Positions 35,542-48,971 of a DNA stretch of 64,000 nucleotides are shown piece by piece. Made by a program: the position numbers and the translations under genes. This stretch comes from Panagrolaimus kolymaensis (lineage: Eukaryota > Nematoda > Chromadorea > Rhabditida > Panagrolaimidae). Position 1 is the stretch's first letter. Each line of letters starts with the position of its first letter. The stretch lies in the NCBI GenBank assembly GCA_028622995.1, contig JAJQJQ010000050.1:496001-560000 (forward strand). The letters are read 5' to 3'. The notes below the pieces were generated by a model. The model searched no databases, was not told where the DNA came from, and saw nothing but the letters and a program-made list of their open reading frames with translations.

Positions 35542-35779
35542 GTTGAGAAGAAAAGAAGCGTCAAGTGATGCGCTTGTTGCCTCAACCGTCGATGATGATG
35601 TTCATGTTGATGATGACTGTGTCGTCGTCGACAACGAAGAAGACGACGACGACCTATTGCAGCAATTGATACAACAACAAGCTGTTTACTCAGGTATCCA
35701 AAGTGAGAAGGAAAAAAAAGATGCGCTTGTGAGACAACGACGACCTAAGTCTTTAATAGGGAGTGGTTCAAGTGCGTGA
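35542..35779 (+). CDS. Candidate terminal exon encoding an acidic, Gln-rich segment
   Basis: An acceptor (TTTTTTCTCGTAG) is followed by a 238-nt plus-strand frame ending in TGA. It reads KEASSDALVASTVDDDVHV, then Asp/Glu runs, LLQQLIQQQAVYSGIQSEK and RQRRPKSLIGSGSSA. The first base must complete a codon from an upstream exon; the in-frame TTG is not a start. No partner exon was found. Protein-like composition and the clean acceptor favour a real last exon of a gene with large introns. A DNA repeat rich in GAC/GAA could mimic part of it. Confidence 0.35.
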
Positions 35780-38700
35780 AAAAAATAATAAATATAAATA
35801 TTAAATTCATCCGGACATGATTGTGAAAATCAAACAAAATAATGACATTTAAAAAAAAAATTTTGTTGCCTCACTTTTTTCTCGCTCTTTATTGTTGGTT
35901 GAACTAACCTAAAACTAAAACTCAAAAAGAAAAAATCATAGACTCTCTTCATACATGGAAACAAGAGAGGTTAGAGAAGAAAAAAAAGATATGTGAATCA
36001 AAAAAATTTATATAATTTTTTTTGCTTGTGAATTTTTTGTTACGTTTAAAACCAATATGCGCGACTATGTACAAGTTTATTGCCACCGCAAAAAAAAAAA
36101 TTGCGTACAAATTGTAATTGTCTTTATGATTTCTTAGTGGCGATGGAGACCCGAAGTTGTTCCATGAAGAAAAGAAATCTTTTTTTGTGGGACAGTAAAA
36201 AAGTTAATTGCAATGCAACGCGAATTAGAGACAGAGAGAAATTCTTTTCATTCTTTTTTATTCTTCTGAAAATAAAAATGTTCTCAAATTTTTTATGCTT
36301 TTTGATTTTTTTATATGAGCCGTTTTTTAAGGTTATTTAATTCCAAAAAATTTTTTGGAATTGAGTATATCGGCGGCAATCATTTTATGGAAAACGGTTT
36401 TGTTGCTACAAATTTTTGCCTCTTAAATCACCATATTTTTTCTTGTACAAACATTTCTCTTCTGAACTTACTTCACTCTTTTTTTTTTCTTTAGACAAGA
36501 CACACGAAAATCAAAGAAACTAGAGTAAAAAAAGGGCATGAGAATTTAAGACCAAAGACTCAAAAAATAAAACGCGAGAAAGAAAGTTGTAAAGCATCGG
36601 CGGTAACGGCGTTTTCATTTTTGTGTTGTTGTACCAGTCTCTTTCGTGAACTCGAGAATCAAAGTTTTTTTTTCGGCGAAACTTTTTTGATGATGATTCG
36701 ATTTTTCGCGTAAATATGCTTTTTTTCTTGGTTGGTTACACTGCCGCGCAATTGTTTGAAGTTGGTATGGATTACTTTTGATTAGTCATCATCCCAATAC
36801 TTTTTTGCGGTTAAAGACACCATACTTTTTTTATTTGGATAGAAAACATGATCATAAAAATAAAGATGAGTTTAAAAAGTAAGGGAAAGAAAAAAACTTA
36901 AAATGACTATTTTTGTTCTCTTTGATACCCCAAATTAAGAACAAGTTTGAAGAGTAAAAAAATAAGAGGTAAAAAAATAGCTATAAAAAAAGTAATCGCA
37001 AACAACAAAAAAAGACAGACAATTTTTATAGAATTTTTCTTTTTTTATTGAATAAATTCAGAGTGAAATAACCTTAAAAAATGGGTGAACTAAAGAATGA
37101 AGGAAAAAACATAAAAGCCGCACAAAAAAAACCACACCTGGACCCATGCAAAAAAAAAAGAAGAAGAAATAAATAAATTTATCTTAAAGAAGGTATTAGA
37201 AGGCAATAGACTTAAGAGCATGTTTTTATTCGATTAAAAAAAGAAAAAAGTAGAAAGAATTTGAAAAAAAGTAAGAATAATCTTGATTAAAAACGATGTT
37301 GCATTAAGCTCGGCAGAAGAAGAAAAAAACAAAACAAAAAACAAAACATACTTTGGCGGCAGCAAAAAAAAGTTCCGTCTTAAGAAAAGAAAAAATATGC
37401 GGATCTAACTCTTACTTCTCAGTTTTTTAAAATAGACGATTCGAATGATTCCAAGATGTGTATTAAATAATCGAAGATGAAATGAAGTATTTAAACAATA
37501 AAGAAAAGCGCAAAAAAAAATATAAACCTTTGAGCCAAAGTTAAAGATGGAACATCAGTCAAAAACTTGATGACTTTTTTTTGCTTTTGGATGGCTGAAG
37601 CTCGAGGTAAAAAAAACCCATCGGTCATTTTAGCGATAAAGAAAATGCATAAAGGATAAATCCTTCTTTTTCATTTTTGCCTCAAAAATAAATATCTTTC
37701 ACAGGTTAAATTTATTGGGTGTAGGTAATTAGGCAGCGGCTTTTGAAGTTTAAGAAATGAAAGACTTAATTGCTTTTAAATAACAATTGATCATTTTAAA
37801 TTTTAAATCGCAATCAAAAAAATTTTAAAGGCAAAACAAGGAAGATTGAAATTTTGGAAATAAATAAAAGGTTTTTTTGTGGAGAAAAAAAGAGAGTTAA
37901 AGCCATAGCAAAAAATAAATTTCATAAATTTTTCCTTTTTCTTTTACCAAATCATTGACGCGAAAAATAAAATGAAATAAAAAAAATAGCCAAAAAAGGT
38001 TGGTTTATTTTTTATGGTAAAAAGATTGGGGCTTCAATAAAAAATAAAATAAAATAAAAAAGAACCGGTGAACTCAAAAATAAAAAAATGCTTTTTCCGG
38101 AAATGAATACTACTACTTGCATTCACCGGCGGTTGCCGGGCTTTAAGAAGAAAAAAAAACTCAAAAACGGCGACGAAGGTGCTTCTACGCTTGAATAGCC
38201 TTGACAAATATTATTATAAATATATTGCTTATTGCGTAAGTAAAAGTTATGCAAAATCAGAGGAGGAAAATAAGATTGGTTTGGTTTTTATAATATGAAA
38301 AGGTTAATGCAGCAAAGCAAGTTATGGTACTCAAATAAAACTAAAGAAAATTAAAGAAAATTTGATAATAAAATTATTTGAATTTTAGTTGAGTTTTTTG
38401 TTGATAAATTTAAACATGAAACGAAAGAATGTTGTAAAGGTTATGAAAAATAAGATGCTGCTACTTTATTTATAGCTTTGGTATAAACGAAAACAGCGAA
38501 ATAGACAAACATATTAGAATTAAGATTCTCAGATTCAATTGATTTGATATAAAAAAAATTACCCTTACTGTCGACCTCAAGATTTTGTCCACAAAAAAAT
38601 GGTGATAGTTCTTCAACCATGACTAAATTAATAGGCCCCCATTTTTTATATACTCAAAGATTATTAGGAGTATTACTACTGGCACAGCATCTGGTTCTTC

Positions 38701-41700
38701 CATTTTTTTCCATATTGCAGTCATTTTTTTCTTTTCATTTTTGACTCTCTTACATTATTTGAATTGAACGCATCCCAAGAATAAAGAAAGAAAAGAAATT
38801 GGCCGTAAGTAAAAAAATTGTAATCGAAAGAAATAAGAAAGAAAAAAAGTATGTCGAATAAGAATAAAAAAAACTAAAGACCACATTCTTTAACCAGATC
38901 TATGTATCTCTCTATCCATCGCAAATGAAAAATAAAATTGAAGAAACAAACTTGTTTAAGTCTATCAAAAAAAGGTTTAATAAAATATCGAAGGTATGGT
39001 ACAAGCAGCTTCTTTTACTATTTTTTTCTTTGATTCGAAAAAAAGAACGTGAGACAGCAAAAGTAAGAAATATTTCCTTTTCCTTTACTTTTTTTCACCA
39101 ATCATTTTTTTTTTTTGGTAAATTTCTTTCATTTTTTTTTTGTAAATAACTAAGCAATCGAGAAAATAAGAAGGAAATGAAGCGGTGTTTTATTTTTTCT
39201 TCACAAAATCGAAACAAATCACCTCACCTTTTTTATATTTTGCCTTAAGGCAAAAAAATGGAGAAGCAATTACTCACGCCCTTCACCTCCTTCGCCACCG
39301 CTGCTCCACCGAAGCCTATGTTTTTTTTATAAAGAAAATGACTGAAGAAAAAGGAAATAAAAGAAAATAAAAAAATTTGCTGGAAGGTCAGGAAAGAAAC
39401 AATAGTTCACCTGACTACTTTCTGCTGGTTGCTGATTGCCTATGGAAAGTGTTTTAACGCTAAAGAAAAGTTAAAAAATATTGTAAAAGTCACAGAAACA
39501 TTACGGTTTTCTTTTGAGAAATTTAAAAGCTTCGAGAAAAAAAGACACAACAAAAAAAAAAAATGAAAGAAAAGAAAAGTATTTTTTCTCGGTTAACAAA
39601 ATTCTTTAGTACTGTCAACTCCCGACGACGACTTTTCTTTTATCCAATTCAAAAAAAGAGTGAAGTCTTTTTTAAAAAAACTCTTTGACGATTTTGATCA
39701 ATCTCGACTTGAAAAATTTGACAAAATAATAGCTTGCAGCAAAATACCATCAGTAAAAGGTGTCGTTGTCAAAAAAATCCAAGAAGCCACCGACGCGAGT
39801 GAAAGAAAGTAAAAGATGTCGTCGAAGCACAACCGCGATAAAAAAAACCCGTAAAAAAGTCAGAGTTTTCGTTGAATTCATTTTTTCAAATATGGTAAGT
39901 GACAACCGACACGCACGAAAAAAAAATAAAGATATAAAAATGAGACGACGACAAGAGCGAAAAGGTGAAGAAAAAACCTTTTTTATTTAACACCACCTTA
40001 AAAATAAAAATAAAATAAAAAATGGGCGGTCGTCATTCACTTTACTGGACAAAATGGAAAAAATGGAAGTAGGATATTAATTACCGCTGGCTCGAGCTGC
40101 TCAAAATTTTACAAATGCGTGCGCCAAACAACTTAAAAATAAAAATGAAAAAAAAATTATATTCATATTTCAGCCAATAAAAAAATGTAAAACATGTGGG
40201 AAAAGTTATTACGGTAATTTCTTATTTTCTAAAAGGAAGAAAGAAAAAATGAGAAAATACAAAATATATGAGTAAGTAAAAGATAAATAAAAAATTTGTA
40301 GTAAACAAGGTATTTTAAGAAATCACCCCATTTTTTATACAAAAAAATAAATTTAAATCAGATTTAATCCCATTGCTTCCCTTTGACTTTTATTAAAGAA
40401 ATATCTTTAAAAACAATTTTAAAAGTCGGGTGCTGAAGAAAAATAACCAAAGTAGTCAGTCAGTCAAGTATTTATTTTGTGAAGTAGAAGTAGTACTAAC
40501 TACTCCTTTTCCGGAGTTATGTATACACATGCGTTTTATGGTTGGTTCCTAAGCTACGGTAAAAGCTTTTGACATCTTTTTTATTTTCCTTTGCTTTTTT
40601 CATTTTTATTTTTGTAATGCCTCACTTTTTTTTTCTACATCTAACTGAAGTAAATCTCCATAATAAACATGATGAGAGATTCTATCTACTTAAAGTCATC
40701 CCAAAAAAATAAAATAAAGGTGTCTTCGTCATGAATAAAAATTGACAGGAAATGCATTAAGCATTCGAACAAAAATAAAACACGCAACAAACTTATGAAT
40801 GCCGCGCAGGGGCAAAGAAGAAAATGATGATGGCTTAGGTTGTCGTCGTCGCCGTTTTAGTATTTTTGACTGACTTGACTTTTTTTACATTTTTCATAGG
40901 TCGAATAAGGCTTGCTTTTTAGAATTTGAATGACTAAAATAAAATGTAAATGTTTTTAAAAATTATATTTCTTTTTTCTTAAAAATTCTTGTTTCCGACT
41001 CGATTGAGCTTTCAAATAATAATAACAAAATAGCGAGAAAACCCAGAAAAAATTTTTTAGACAAAAATGTTTAACCACAGGAAAAAAAAGTGAGGTGGGT
41101 CCCAGGTAAAGAGTGCAATCAAGCATACAACTTAAAAATAAAAAAAAGTAAAGTAGTATTTTTTAGTTTTTAAGGAAATACACGCAATAAAGAAATAAAA
41201 AGCATGGATAATTTTTGGGGTATAAAATATCCAAGAATTAAAGAGAATGAAAAAAAAAGTTAATGGAAGTTATCAAATTTTCTAAATTACCAGAAAGCAC
41301 ACCTGAAAATGACAAATTAAGAAGTCAAGGGAAAAAGAAAAAACTCATGTTGCCAAATCGCGAATGAAATAAAAAACACGCAATCAAAAACATTGCTTTT
41401 TTGCAATAAAAGGTTTTGTGTCAAACATTCATGTTTCTTATTCAAGCACGCAACATTTTCTCTCCCAAGAATGAGAGACACAAAAAACTAGCCTATCGCT
41501 TTCAAGATCCCGTGTGCCACCATTACCGCCACCTGGTTGTCGTTCTTTTATATTCTGCCTTCTTATTCTTTTTTTGTTGACCAATTGAAGAAATTAAAAT
41601 TAAACCTTAGTCAATTTTCTCAAACAAACAAAAAAGGTTTTGGACTATTTTTTGAAATAAAAAAAGTGCATAAAAGAAAAAAATATGGAGCACAGGAAGA

Positions 41701-44700
41701 GCAGCAGGTTTTTAGGGTTGCCAGGTTTTTTTATTTAATATAAATGGCAGTTTACTTTTTTTGTTTTATTTTTTAAAAATGGTTATGAGAAAGCTATTCG
41801 CTTTGGTTCAGGCAAAACTAAAGGTAACTTTTTTGATGCAAAAGCAAAAGATTTCGTTAAGATAAAAAATTTAAATGGAATAAGTTACTTGGACTGAAGC
41901 AATTTTTAAATGTTATAACTTAAAATTTACACAAAAAAGCCCAAAGCTGCTACTTTTCATTGCCAAAATAAAATAAAAAAGTAACCCAAATTACTGCCAC
42001 TTGAATAACTATTGTTGTGTTTAGCCTTCAGGTACACAGAGAATGAGGGAATTGCTGCTTTTTTTTTGCTTCAACGACGACAACGGCAAAATTATTAAGT
42101 TGGGTGCTGTTGCCAAAAAAAAAGAAGTAAGTGAAGGTTGGTAATAGTAATGGTACTGGACCAAAGCTCAAGCAGCCGTCGTTTCCGGAGGACCCATTTT
42201 ACCTCTATGAATAGGTTAGCAGGAAAAATAATAATGGATGGCTTCAAGAAAAATAAAAGAAGTAAGAAAGACAATTTAACAAATTTTAAGGAGCCTAAAA
42301 TTTTGTGGTTTTTAAGAAATAGGTTTTTAGACTAAAGAAAGAATGGAAAGTAAACATAACTTTTATTTTTTTAACTTACGAGAGAGTTAAAGCCCCAATG
42401 ATGTCAAAATCATCAAAAAATTCTAAACTTTGAATAATGGCATATTTTTACCCGTCATTTCTTTCTTAGATTAAGTAAGCCTAGTTTAACAGGAAAAAAA
42501 ATTTAAAAAAGAGAGGGCCAAAAAAAATTTTGATGCATTTTTTCTTTGACGTTTTTTTTATTCCTATAAAAATTTATAAATCTTAATCTCAAAAATGTAA
42601 AAAGAAAAAAAATACGCAAATGTTTGTTTTTTATATTTTTCTTAGTTAGTTAGTTACTTGAGCACTTTGCTTCCAAAACAAGGAAAAAGACTGATACTTT
42701 CATTCTTAGTAGTGTAAGTTTTTTCTTTTGCTCGCACTTGATCGTAAACACTAAACAAAAAAAAACACTTTCTTTCAAAAAAATTCGGAGAAAGTATAAA
42801 GTCTAAAAATGGCGGGGGAAAGAAAAAAAATTCGAACCTTCTAACTTTTATTTGAATTCAGATGTTTTTTATTTTTTTACTTCTTTACCGAACCCTTTTC
42901 TTTTCAAAAACAAATACTCGCTTTTAGAAGAACTTGGTTTTGGCCTTTAAAGGCAAAGAAAAATGGCTTTTGTGGCAACTTTCTGAACGATGATGAATGT
43001 CGTCGTTCTCTCTTGGAGAATCAATGTTTTTGATGACAAAAAACAAAAGGTAAAAAAAATACATGCGTACGCCTTGCATTCGTGTTACTGAGATTAGTCA
43101 TACGGTCTTCCACCTTTATGCTTGACAAAAATAAGGGTAAAAAATGCATCTCTATGAGTCTCGATGTTTAGGTGAAAAGAATTTTTTTTTGAAAAAGTTT
43201 TTTGAGATAATAGCAATCACAAAAGATTCAAAGAGACAAAAGTTAAGTTTTGTATTGTAAGAAATTATTAATGAATGCGCTTATAAGAGTTTCCTTTTTC
43301 CTCAGCCTTTTTTCTTTCCTTTCTTTTTATTCTCAAAGCTTTACAATCAAAAAATCAAGCATGCAAAAAAAGTTGGTTGTTACATTTGTTGCTGAAACGA
43401 TTGATGGTTGTCGTCAAGTCAAAAATATGAGTAAAAAAAGCAACAGCAAAAACCATTCTCGAGAATGTAAGGAAAAAAAGGCGCGGTTTTTTTTCCTTCC
43501 TTCACCTTTCTATTTCTCTCATTTTTTCAAATACCGTTATTTTTTTATTTTTCTGTAACTAACGCATTTTTTTGATTGTAATTGTCTCTCTTTTTTAAGG
43601 CAAAGCGTAAAAGGGTAATGATTCATTTTGATTGCTTTTTTGCCTCAGTTTTTAAAATAAAAAAATCTTGGGTGCTGATTATTTGTTATTTTTATTTTTT
43701 TCTAAAAAAAAGTGCGGTGAAAATATTAAAAAGGAAAAAAAAGTTTAGTTATTTTTTTATATTTCCTATTTCTTGTTTATGACAGTGTTTCTCGCAAAAT
43801 GGTGTTTCAAAAATATATAAATGAGAAATAAAGACTCAAGCAAAAAATAAAAATAAATGAGAGGCATGGAAAGTTTGTTAGTTTTTAGTTGTTTGTTGCG
43901 TTATGAGAAAGTATCAATACTCTTTCTCAAAATATGGTACAACAAATAACACAAAAAAAAATAAAATAAAAATTATTACGATGTGAAAAATGGCAGTAAC
44001 AAGCGCAACTTTTTTTTGTATTTCTTTATTTTCAAAAAAAATCAGAAAAGAAAAGAGAAAAGGCAATTAAAATTATTAATTTCGTTTTTTAAAACTAAAA
44101 AACTATGGAAACAAATTAAAGAATGAATTGTGGAATAACGGGGAAGGGTTGCTTTTTTTTTGAAAGGGTTTTTTTCGAAGTTATAAAAGATGCAGGAAAA
44201 ATGTGATAGAATTCAAGCAAAAATTTGATCTATTTGGAAACTTGGAAATAAAATTACACGATGCTTCTGAAAAAAAAATCCCCAAAATTATTGCTCAGTA
44301 TTTTAACTTGTACTTTACTTTCTTTCCCGCAACAACTAACATCAAAGGTACCAACTCTTCTTGCCATTCACATTTACAAAAGCAAATATCGCCATCTGTC
44401 ACTTTTACAAAAAAACCACAAAAAAAATGAAACGAAAAAACAACCTTAAAAAACTTCTCTTTTCTTCTTTTTCAACCATTGCCATTTTAAAACGAATCCA
44501 AGAAAGATTTTGTTTATTAACAAAAAAAGTAAACTTTAAAAAAAAGATGACTTAAGACAAAAGTTAAAAAAATAAATATATTTTTGGGTGCTGCTTTTTA
44601 GGAGAGTAGTAGAGTGAGTTTTCATGCCATCATTTACCCACTCATAAGATGAGATATAAAAAAAAAGAGTATATCAAGTTTCATGAAGATGAAAAAGAAA

Positions 44701-46342
44701 AATAAAGATTCCACTTCTTCTTCCTTCTCATTTTTACCCCTACCGGAAACTTTTTGGGGCACTGCTCTTTCACCCTTCAAACACCAACCAAAAAAGCAAG
44801 AAAGTTTTATCCTATCTCTATTTTTTTAAAGTTCGAAAAAAGTTACTTTCTTTGATGGCAAAAATATTTTTAATAATTATAATATTTGCTTGAAAAAACA
44901 GTAAAAGAAAAAAAGTGAGGAGATAGAAACATTTTTTATTTTTGATAAATAACAGAAAAAATTTTCATATCCAATCAAAAAAATGTCGCAAAAAAGTTAT
45001 ATTTCATTTATATTTTTTTACTTTTTTGGATTTGTCTGATATTGAAAATATGTAGGAGAGGGAAAATAATTTCAAACAGGTCATTTTTTCATTATAGACG
45101 AAGAAAGTTGGTTGAAAACGGCGTTATCGAAGAAAAACTCGAGTCAAAAAAAAAACTCAGAAAAAACCAATTTCGCGCAACAACAAGAAAAAAAGAATAA
45201 CACGAAAAACGAAAATTAGACATTTTTCAAGAAAGAAAAAAACCGATCAATGTCATTTTTGTACATAACTTTTTTTTTGTTGCCGATGTTTTTTTTCTAT
45301 CTTCTACGTCTCTGGATCAAGGTGAACAGGATGTGTTTTTTTAAAAACAAGAAAAAAAATATGTAAAAAAGTAAATAGTTTTTTGGGATTCAATTAAGGC
45401 GCCAATATTCCTATAATTTTTTATATAAAAAAATATTTTAAAAATTCCTTAAAATTCAAAGCTATTTTTACCTGTAGCAAAAGAAGGCAAGCAAAACAAA
45501 AAAATATTTATGAAGGTGACAGTTTTTTTTAAATGAGTGACCAACGACGACCACGCACGTCTGACGACTAAAAATTTCTTCTTTCATTTGATTTTAGGTT
45601 ATTGCAAAAACTTTTTGACGTTTAATTTTTTCAAAAAGGGATGGATATTGGTCAACAGCCAGCGATAGCTTAAAATATATGCCTTGCACGAACTTTGTCA
45701 AAATGTTTACTCAAAAATAATATATTTGATTTCTCCTTTAAATGCGCGAGATTTCCTACTACTAATATTATTAAGCAATAATCGTATCGTTATTCGCAGG
45801 ATTAAATGAGTTTTTTTCAAAAAGGTATAAAAAAGAAGCAAGCGACTTATTTGAGAAGTGTCATTTGATGATGATGCGACCGACGACGAATGCTAATAAA
45901 CTATCAATTTTTGTAACAAAGTGGAAACGGTGCGAGAAAAAAAAAGTGCGATAAATAAGTAAGTTAATGACCACCACTACTAATCGGGTAAGTAAGATTA
46001 TGGGAGATAATGAAAGGTCTTAATGTCAAGTAACTACCACTTGATGATGATTTTTTTAAATTCCTTTTTTGAAAGGTGATTGACCGATACTTCAAAATTC
46101 AAAAAAGCTAAAGAAAAAGAGAAGAGACTAGTTTAACCCTTTAAAAAAGTTGTGGCCCTGGATGACCAAAATATATCTTTTCCATTTTTTGATACTTTTA
46201 GTCTTTGTTATTTATATTTTTTTCTGGTCGATTGCAATAAGTTAATAACAATTCATTTTTATATATGAAATATTTACAAATTAATATTTGAATCTAATTT
46301 TTAAAGGCAGTACCCTAATTAAAACAAAAAACACGTAAAAAG
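35780..46342. other. Gene-poor region, right part (A/T-run desert)
   Basis: Over 10 kb with no recognisable gene or RNA. Poly-A and poly-T runs of 5-10 bases recur every few tens of bases. Short GC-richer islets (about 36590-36780, 37560-37630, 38570-38625, 39270-39320, 39411-39459, 42150-42215, 45540-45580) are often open in more than one frame and sometimes flanked by good splice signals. They may be small exons of a gene with very large introns, unannotated RNAs, or regulatory elements. Confidence 0.4.
36339..36362. repeat. Perfect 24-bp palindrome
   Basis: AATTCCAAAAAA is followed directly by its exact complement. There is no loop, so it would form a cruciform rather than a normal hairpin. 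It lies in A/T-rich DNA without a gene nearby. Confidence 0.75.
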
Positions 46343-48883
46343 TTAAAGTCTGTAAATTCCAGCAGCTTTCAAAGCTTCTCGAACAGTTGGAAAAAGGGCA
46401 TTGCGAGGTAGAAAATCTTTGAAATCTTTTTTCAGTATTACATCGAGGACAGGCTCTAAAAATTTGCTTAATATAACTGAGGTCTTAAAAAGAAAAAAAA
46501 GAATATTTACCTGGTATATCAGCAAATACAACTTCAGTGCCAACATCGGCAGCCATTTTTCTTGCTTCACACATCATTTCTGCCCCCATAGTATCAATAA
46601 AACAAATGGCAGTGCAATCAACAATAATCAATCGTCGTCTACCTTTTTCATCATCGCTATTATTGATTTCTTTTAATTGCAAAGAAGATTCATCATCAGA
46701 AGACGAAATGGATTTTTCGACCAAAACCGAATGAAAATCATAATCTTCAACAACTTCCAATATTTTATCTTTAAATTGTTCACAATTTGCAAAATGTAAA
46801 GCTGATTCAAATTTAAGTATAACCACTCCATCTCCAATTGGTGTCAATCCTTGATATGCTTGACCATCTTTAAAAGTGTCGTAATCACTTGTTGCATAAA
46901 ATCTCTGAACTCTTGGCCATTGTTCTCGAAGAACCACGGAAAATAAAACAAATGCAAATGAAATTATTAAACCTATGGAAGGATCAGAGAGGAATGTGGT
47001 GCCACAACTTATTACCCATATCGTCTAAAAATGGAAGATAAAAAAATAATAAAATGATCAAAGAAAAGCTTACAAAATCATATTTTGATACTCTCCATAA
47101 ACGCTTGAGCTGAGAAAATTGCATAAATAAACTTTTAAGACTAATAATAACTATACACGCAAGAATGCACTGAAAAAAAAAGTTATTGAAATCATAATGA
47201 AAAAAGTATATATATTTTTACCATTGGAAGTGGCTCTAATAAAGGGCCAAGCCAAAGAATAACTACCAAAAGTAATAGAGTTGTAAAAATTACATAAACC
47301 TGAAAACTCAACTAAAAAGCCAAATCAAAAAATTATTATATACCTGAGATTTCGCGCCAGACATTTCACAAACCGACGACCTTGAAAGTGATCCACCTGC
47401 TGGGTATACAGGGAAGAAAGAACTTAATAAACTTGAAAATCCAATTGCATAAAGTTCTTGATTTGCATCAATTTTATATCGATGTTTTTTAGCAAACAAT
47501 TTAGCCATAGAAATAACAAACATATAACAAATTATTGAAAGAGTTAAAGCATCCATCCAAATATATGGAATTAATCTCAAATCTGGAAGTGATGGTAGTG
47601 GAATTCTAAAAAACAAAAATTTGAAATGCTTGTAAACGTAAAAAATATGTACTGACCCTTCCGGAATATGTTTGACAATGGGAACATTATGAATTTGATT
47701 AAAATTCATAAAAAATGATAAAAGTGTCATTGCAATAACCAGCAAAAGTTCAAATGGAATTGGAATTCTGCTATATCTCGCAAACCATGGATTGAAATAT
47801 TCTCGAGTGATAAATAAAAAAATTAAACCAAAAGCAGACATTCCAACTGTAAAAATATTTGATCGAGGTAATGCAAGTAAAGTGTCAACAATCATCTAAA
47901 AAAAGTTTAAAAGTTTTCGAGGGTAGGAAATATTTTGACAAAAAACTAACCCTTGGAAGCATAAATAACCCTTTCCTTCGAGGCAAATTAACACCTATGA
48001 TTTTACTAAATTGAGCTATAAGTACATGAAATGCTGAACCCGTGGTATAACCCGAAACAAGTTGATCACTCATAAATGAAGTTAAAAATGATAACCGTAA
48101 AATAGCCATAGCAATCTGAAGTTTTTTTTAAATAAGCAACAAAATAAATTTGGGTGTATTAAAACAAACTTGATACAAGCTAACAGTAAACGTCAGTGTG
48201 CTAATCAAAGTAATTGGCGTCACTTCAAATGGAACAATATTACTATAATATCGAGTATAAACAGTTGTAACATTATTTATTGAAGTTGTAAGTTGTTGCT
48301 TATCTTGAATAATGGTCGTTACAACATTTCCAACCATCATACTTGCAACAGCGAAAACTCCTAGAAAAAATATTCTTGGCTTTGAAGGAATGAATTTTTA
48401 AGGAAAAAATAAATAAATAATTACCAATAGCAATGTGCCTGGAAGTCCCAAAAAAGAAATAAAAAAGTGGAGCAAAAAATGATGAATATAATCCATAAAC
48501 TGGATCAACATTCGCTAATTGAGAATATGCCATTCCTGGAAAAAAGTCCGTTATAGATTTCCCAAATGCTATATTTTCATTAAAAAACGTACCTTGTGGA
48601 ACAGCCATAATCCCCACAGTTATACCAGCAATCACATCATTAAATAAATTTTCAGAGATTTTATATTTTGGAACCCAAATTAAAAATGGAAAAAATGAAA
48701 GAAATTTGTTAAATAAAATTTTTGGTAAATTTATTGGAGTCGAAGAAATATCCACATCTTTAGTTTGGTAGGCCACTCTGTGATGCAAGGGGATTCTTTG
48801 ATATTTCTCGTTGAATTCTGCCTAAAAATTTTAAATTAAAATAAATCTATAAAAATTAAAGAATTTTAACGGACCTGATTCAT
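46343..48883 (-). CDS. SLC26/SulP anion transporter with STAS domain
   Basis: Eleven minus-strand exons, 48883-48875, 48821-48593, 48535-48425, 48360-48170, 48115-47951, 47895-47657, 47605-47344, 47299-47222, 47169-47074, 47024-46511 and 46455-46343, give 668 residues. The family exchanges sulfate, chloride, bicarbonate and similar anions across membranes. Hallmarks are VAYQTKD, the SulP motif MAVPQGMAYSQLANVDPVYG, GLYSSFFAPLFYFFFGTSRH, many hydrophobic helices, PAGGSLSRSSVCEMSGAKSQ, and a C-terminal STAS domain (VVILKFESALHFANCEQF, then LIIVDCTAICFIDTMGAE) with the usual acidic/Ser variable loop. Length is normal. The ATG at 48883 is the first in frame, but the frame stays open upstream to about 48971, where an acceptor-like AAAG lies, so an upstream exon is possible. 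It belongs with the nematode sulp genes; which one cannot be told. Confidence 0.94.
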
Positions 48884-48971
48884 GGCAAATCTTTGACGAT
48901 TGCCTTTTTTCTTTTTTGGACTCCAAATTATGGTTGCATCAAAGTAGTGTACTTTTATTGGATTTTGAAGT

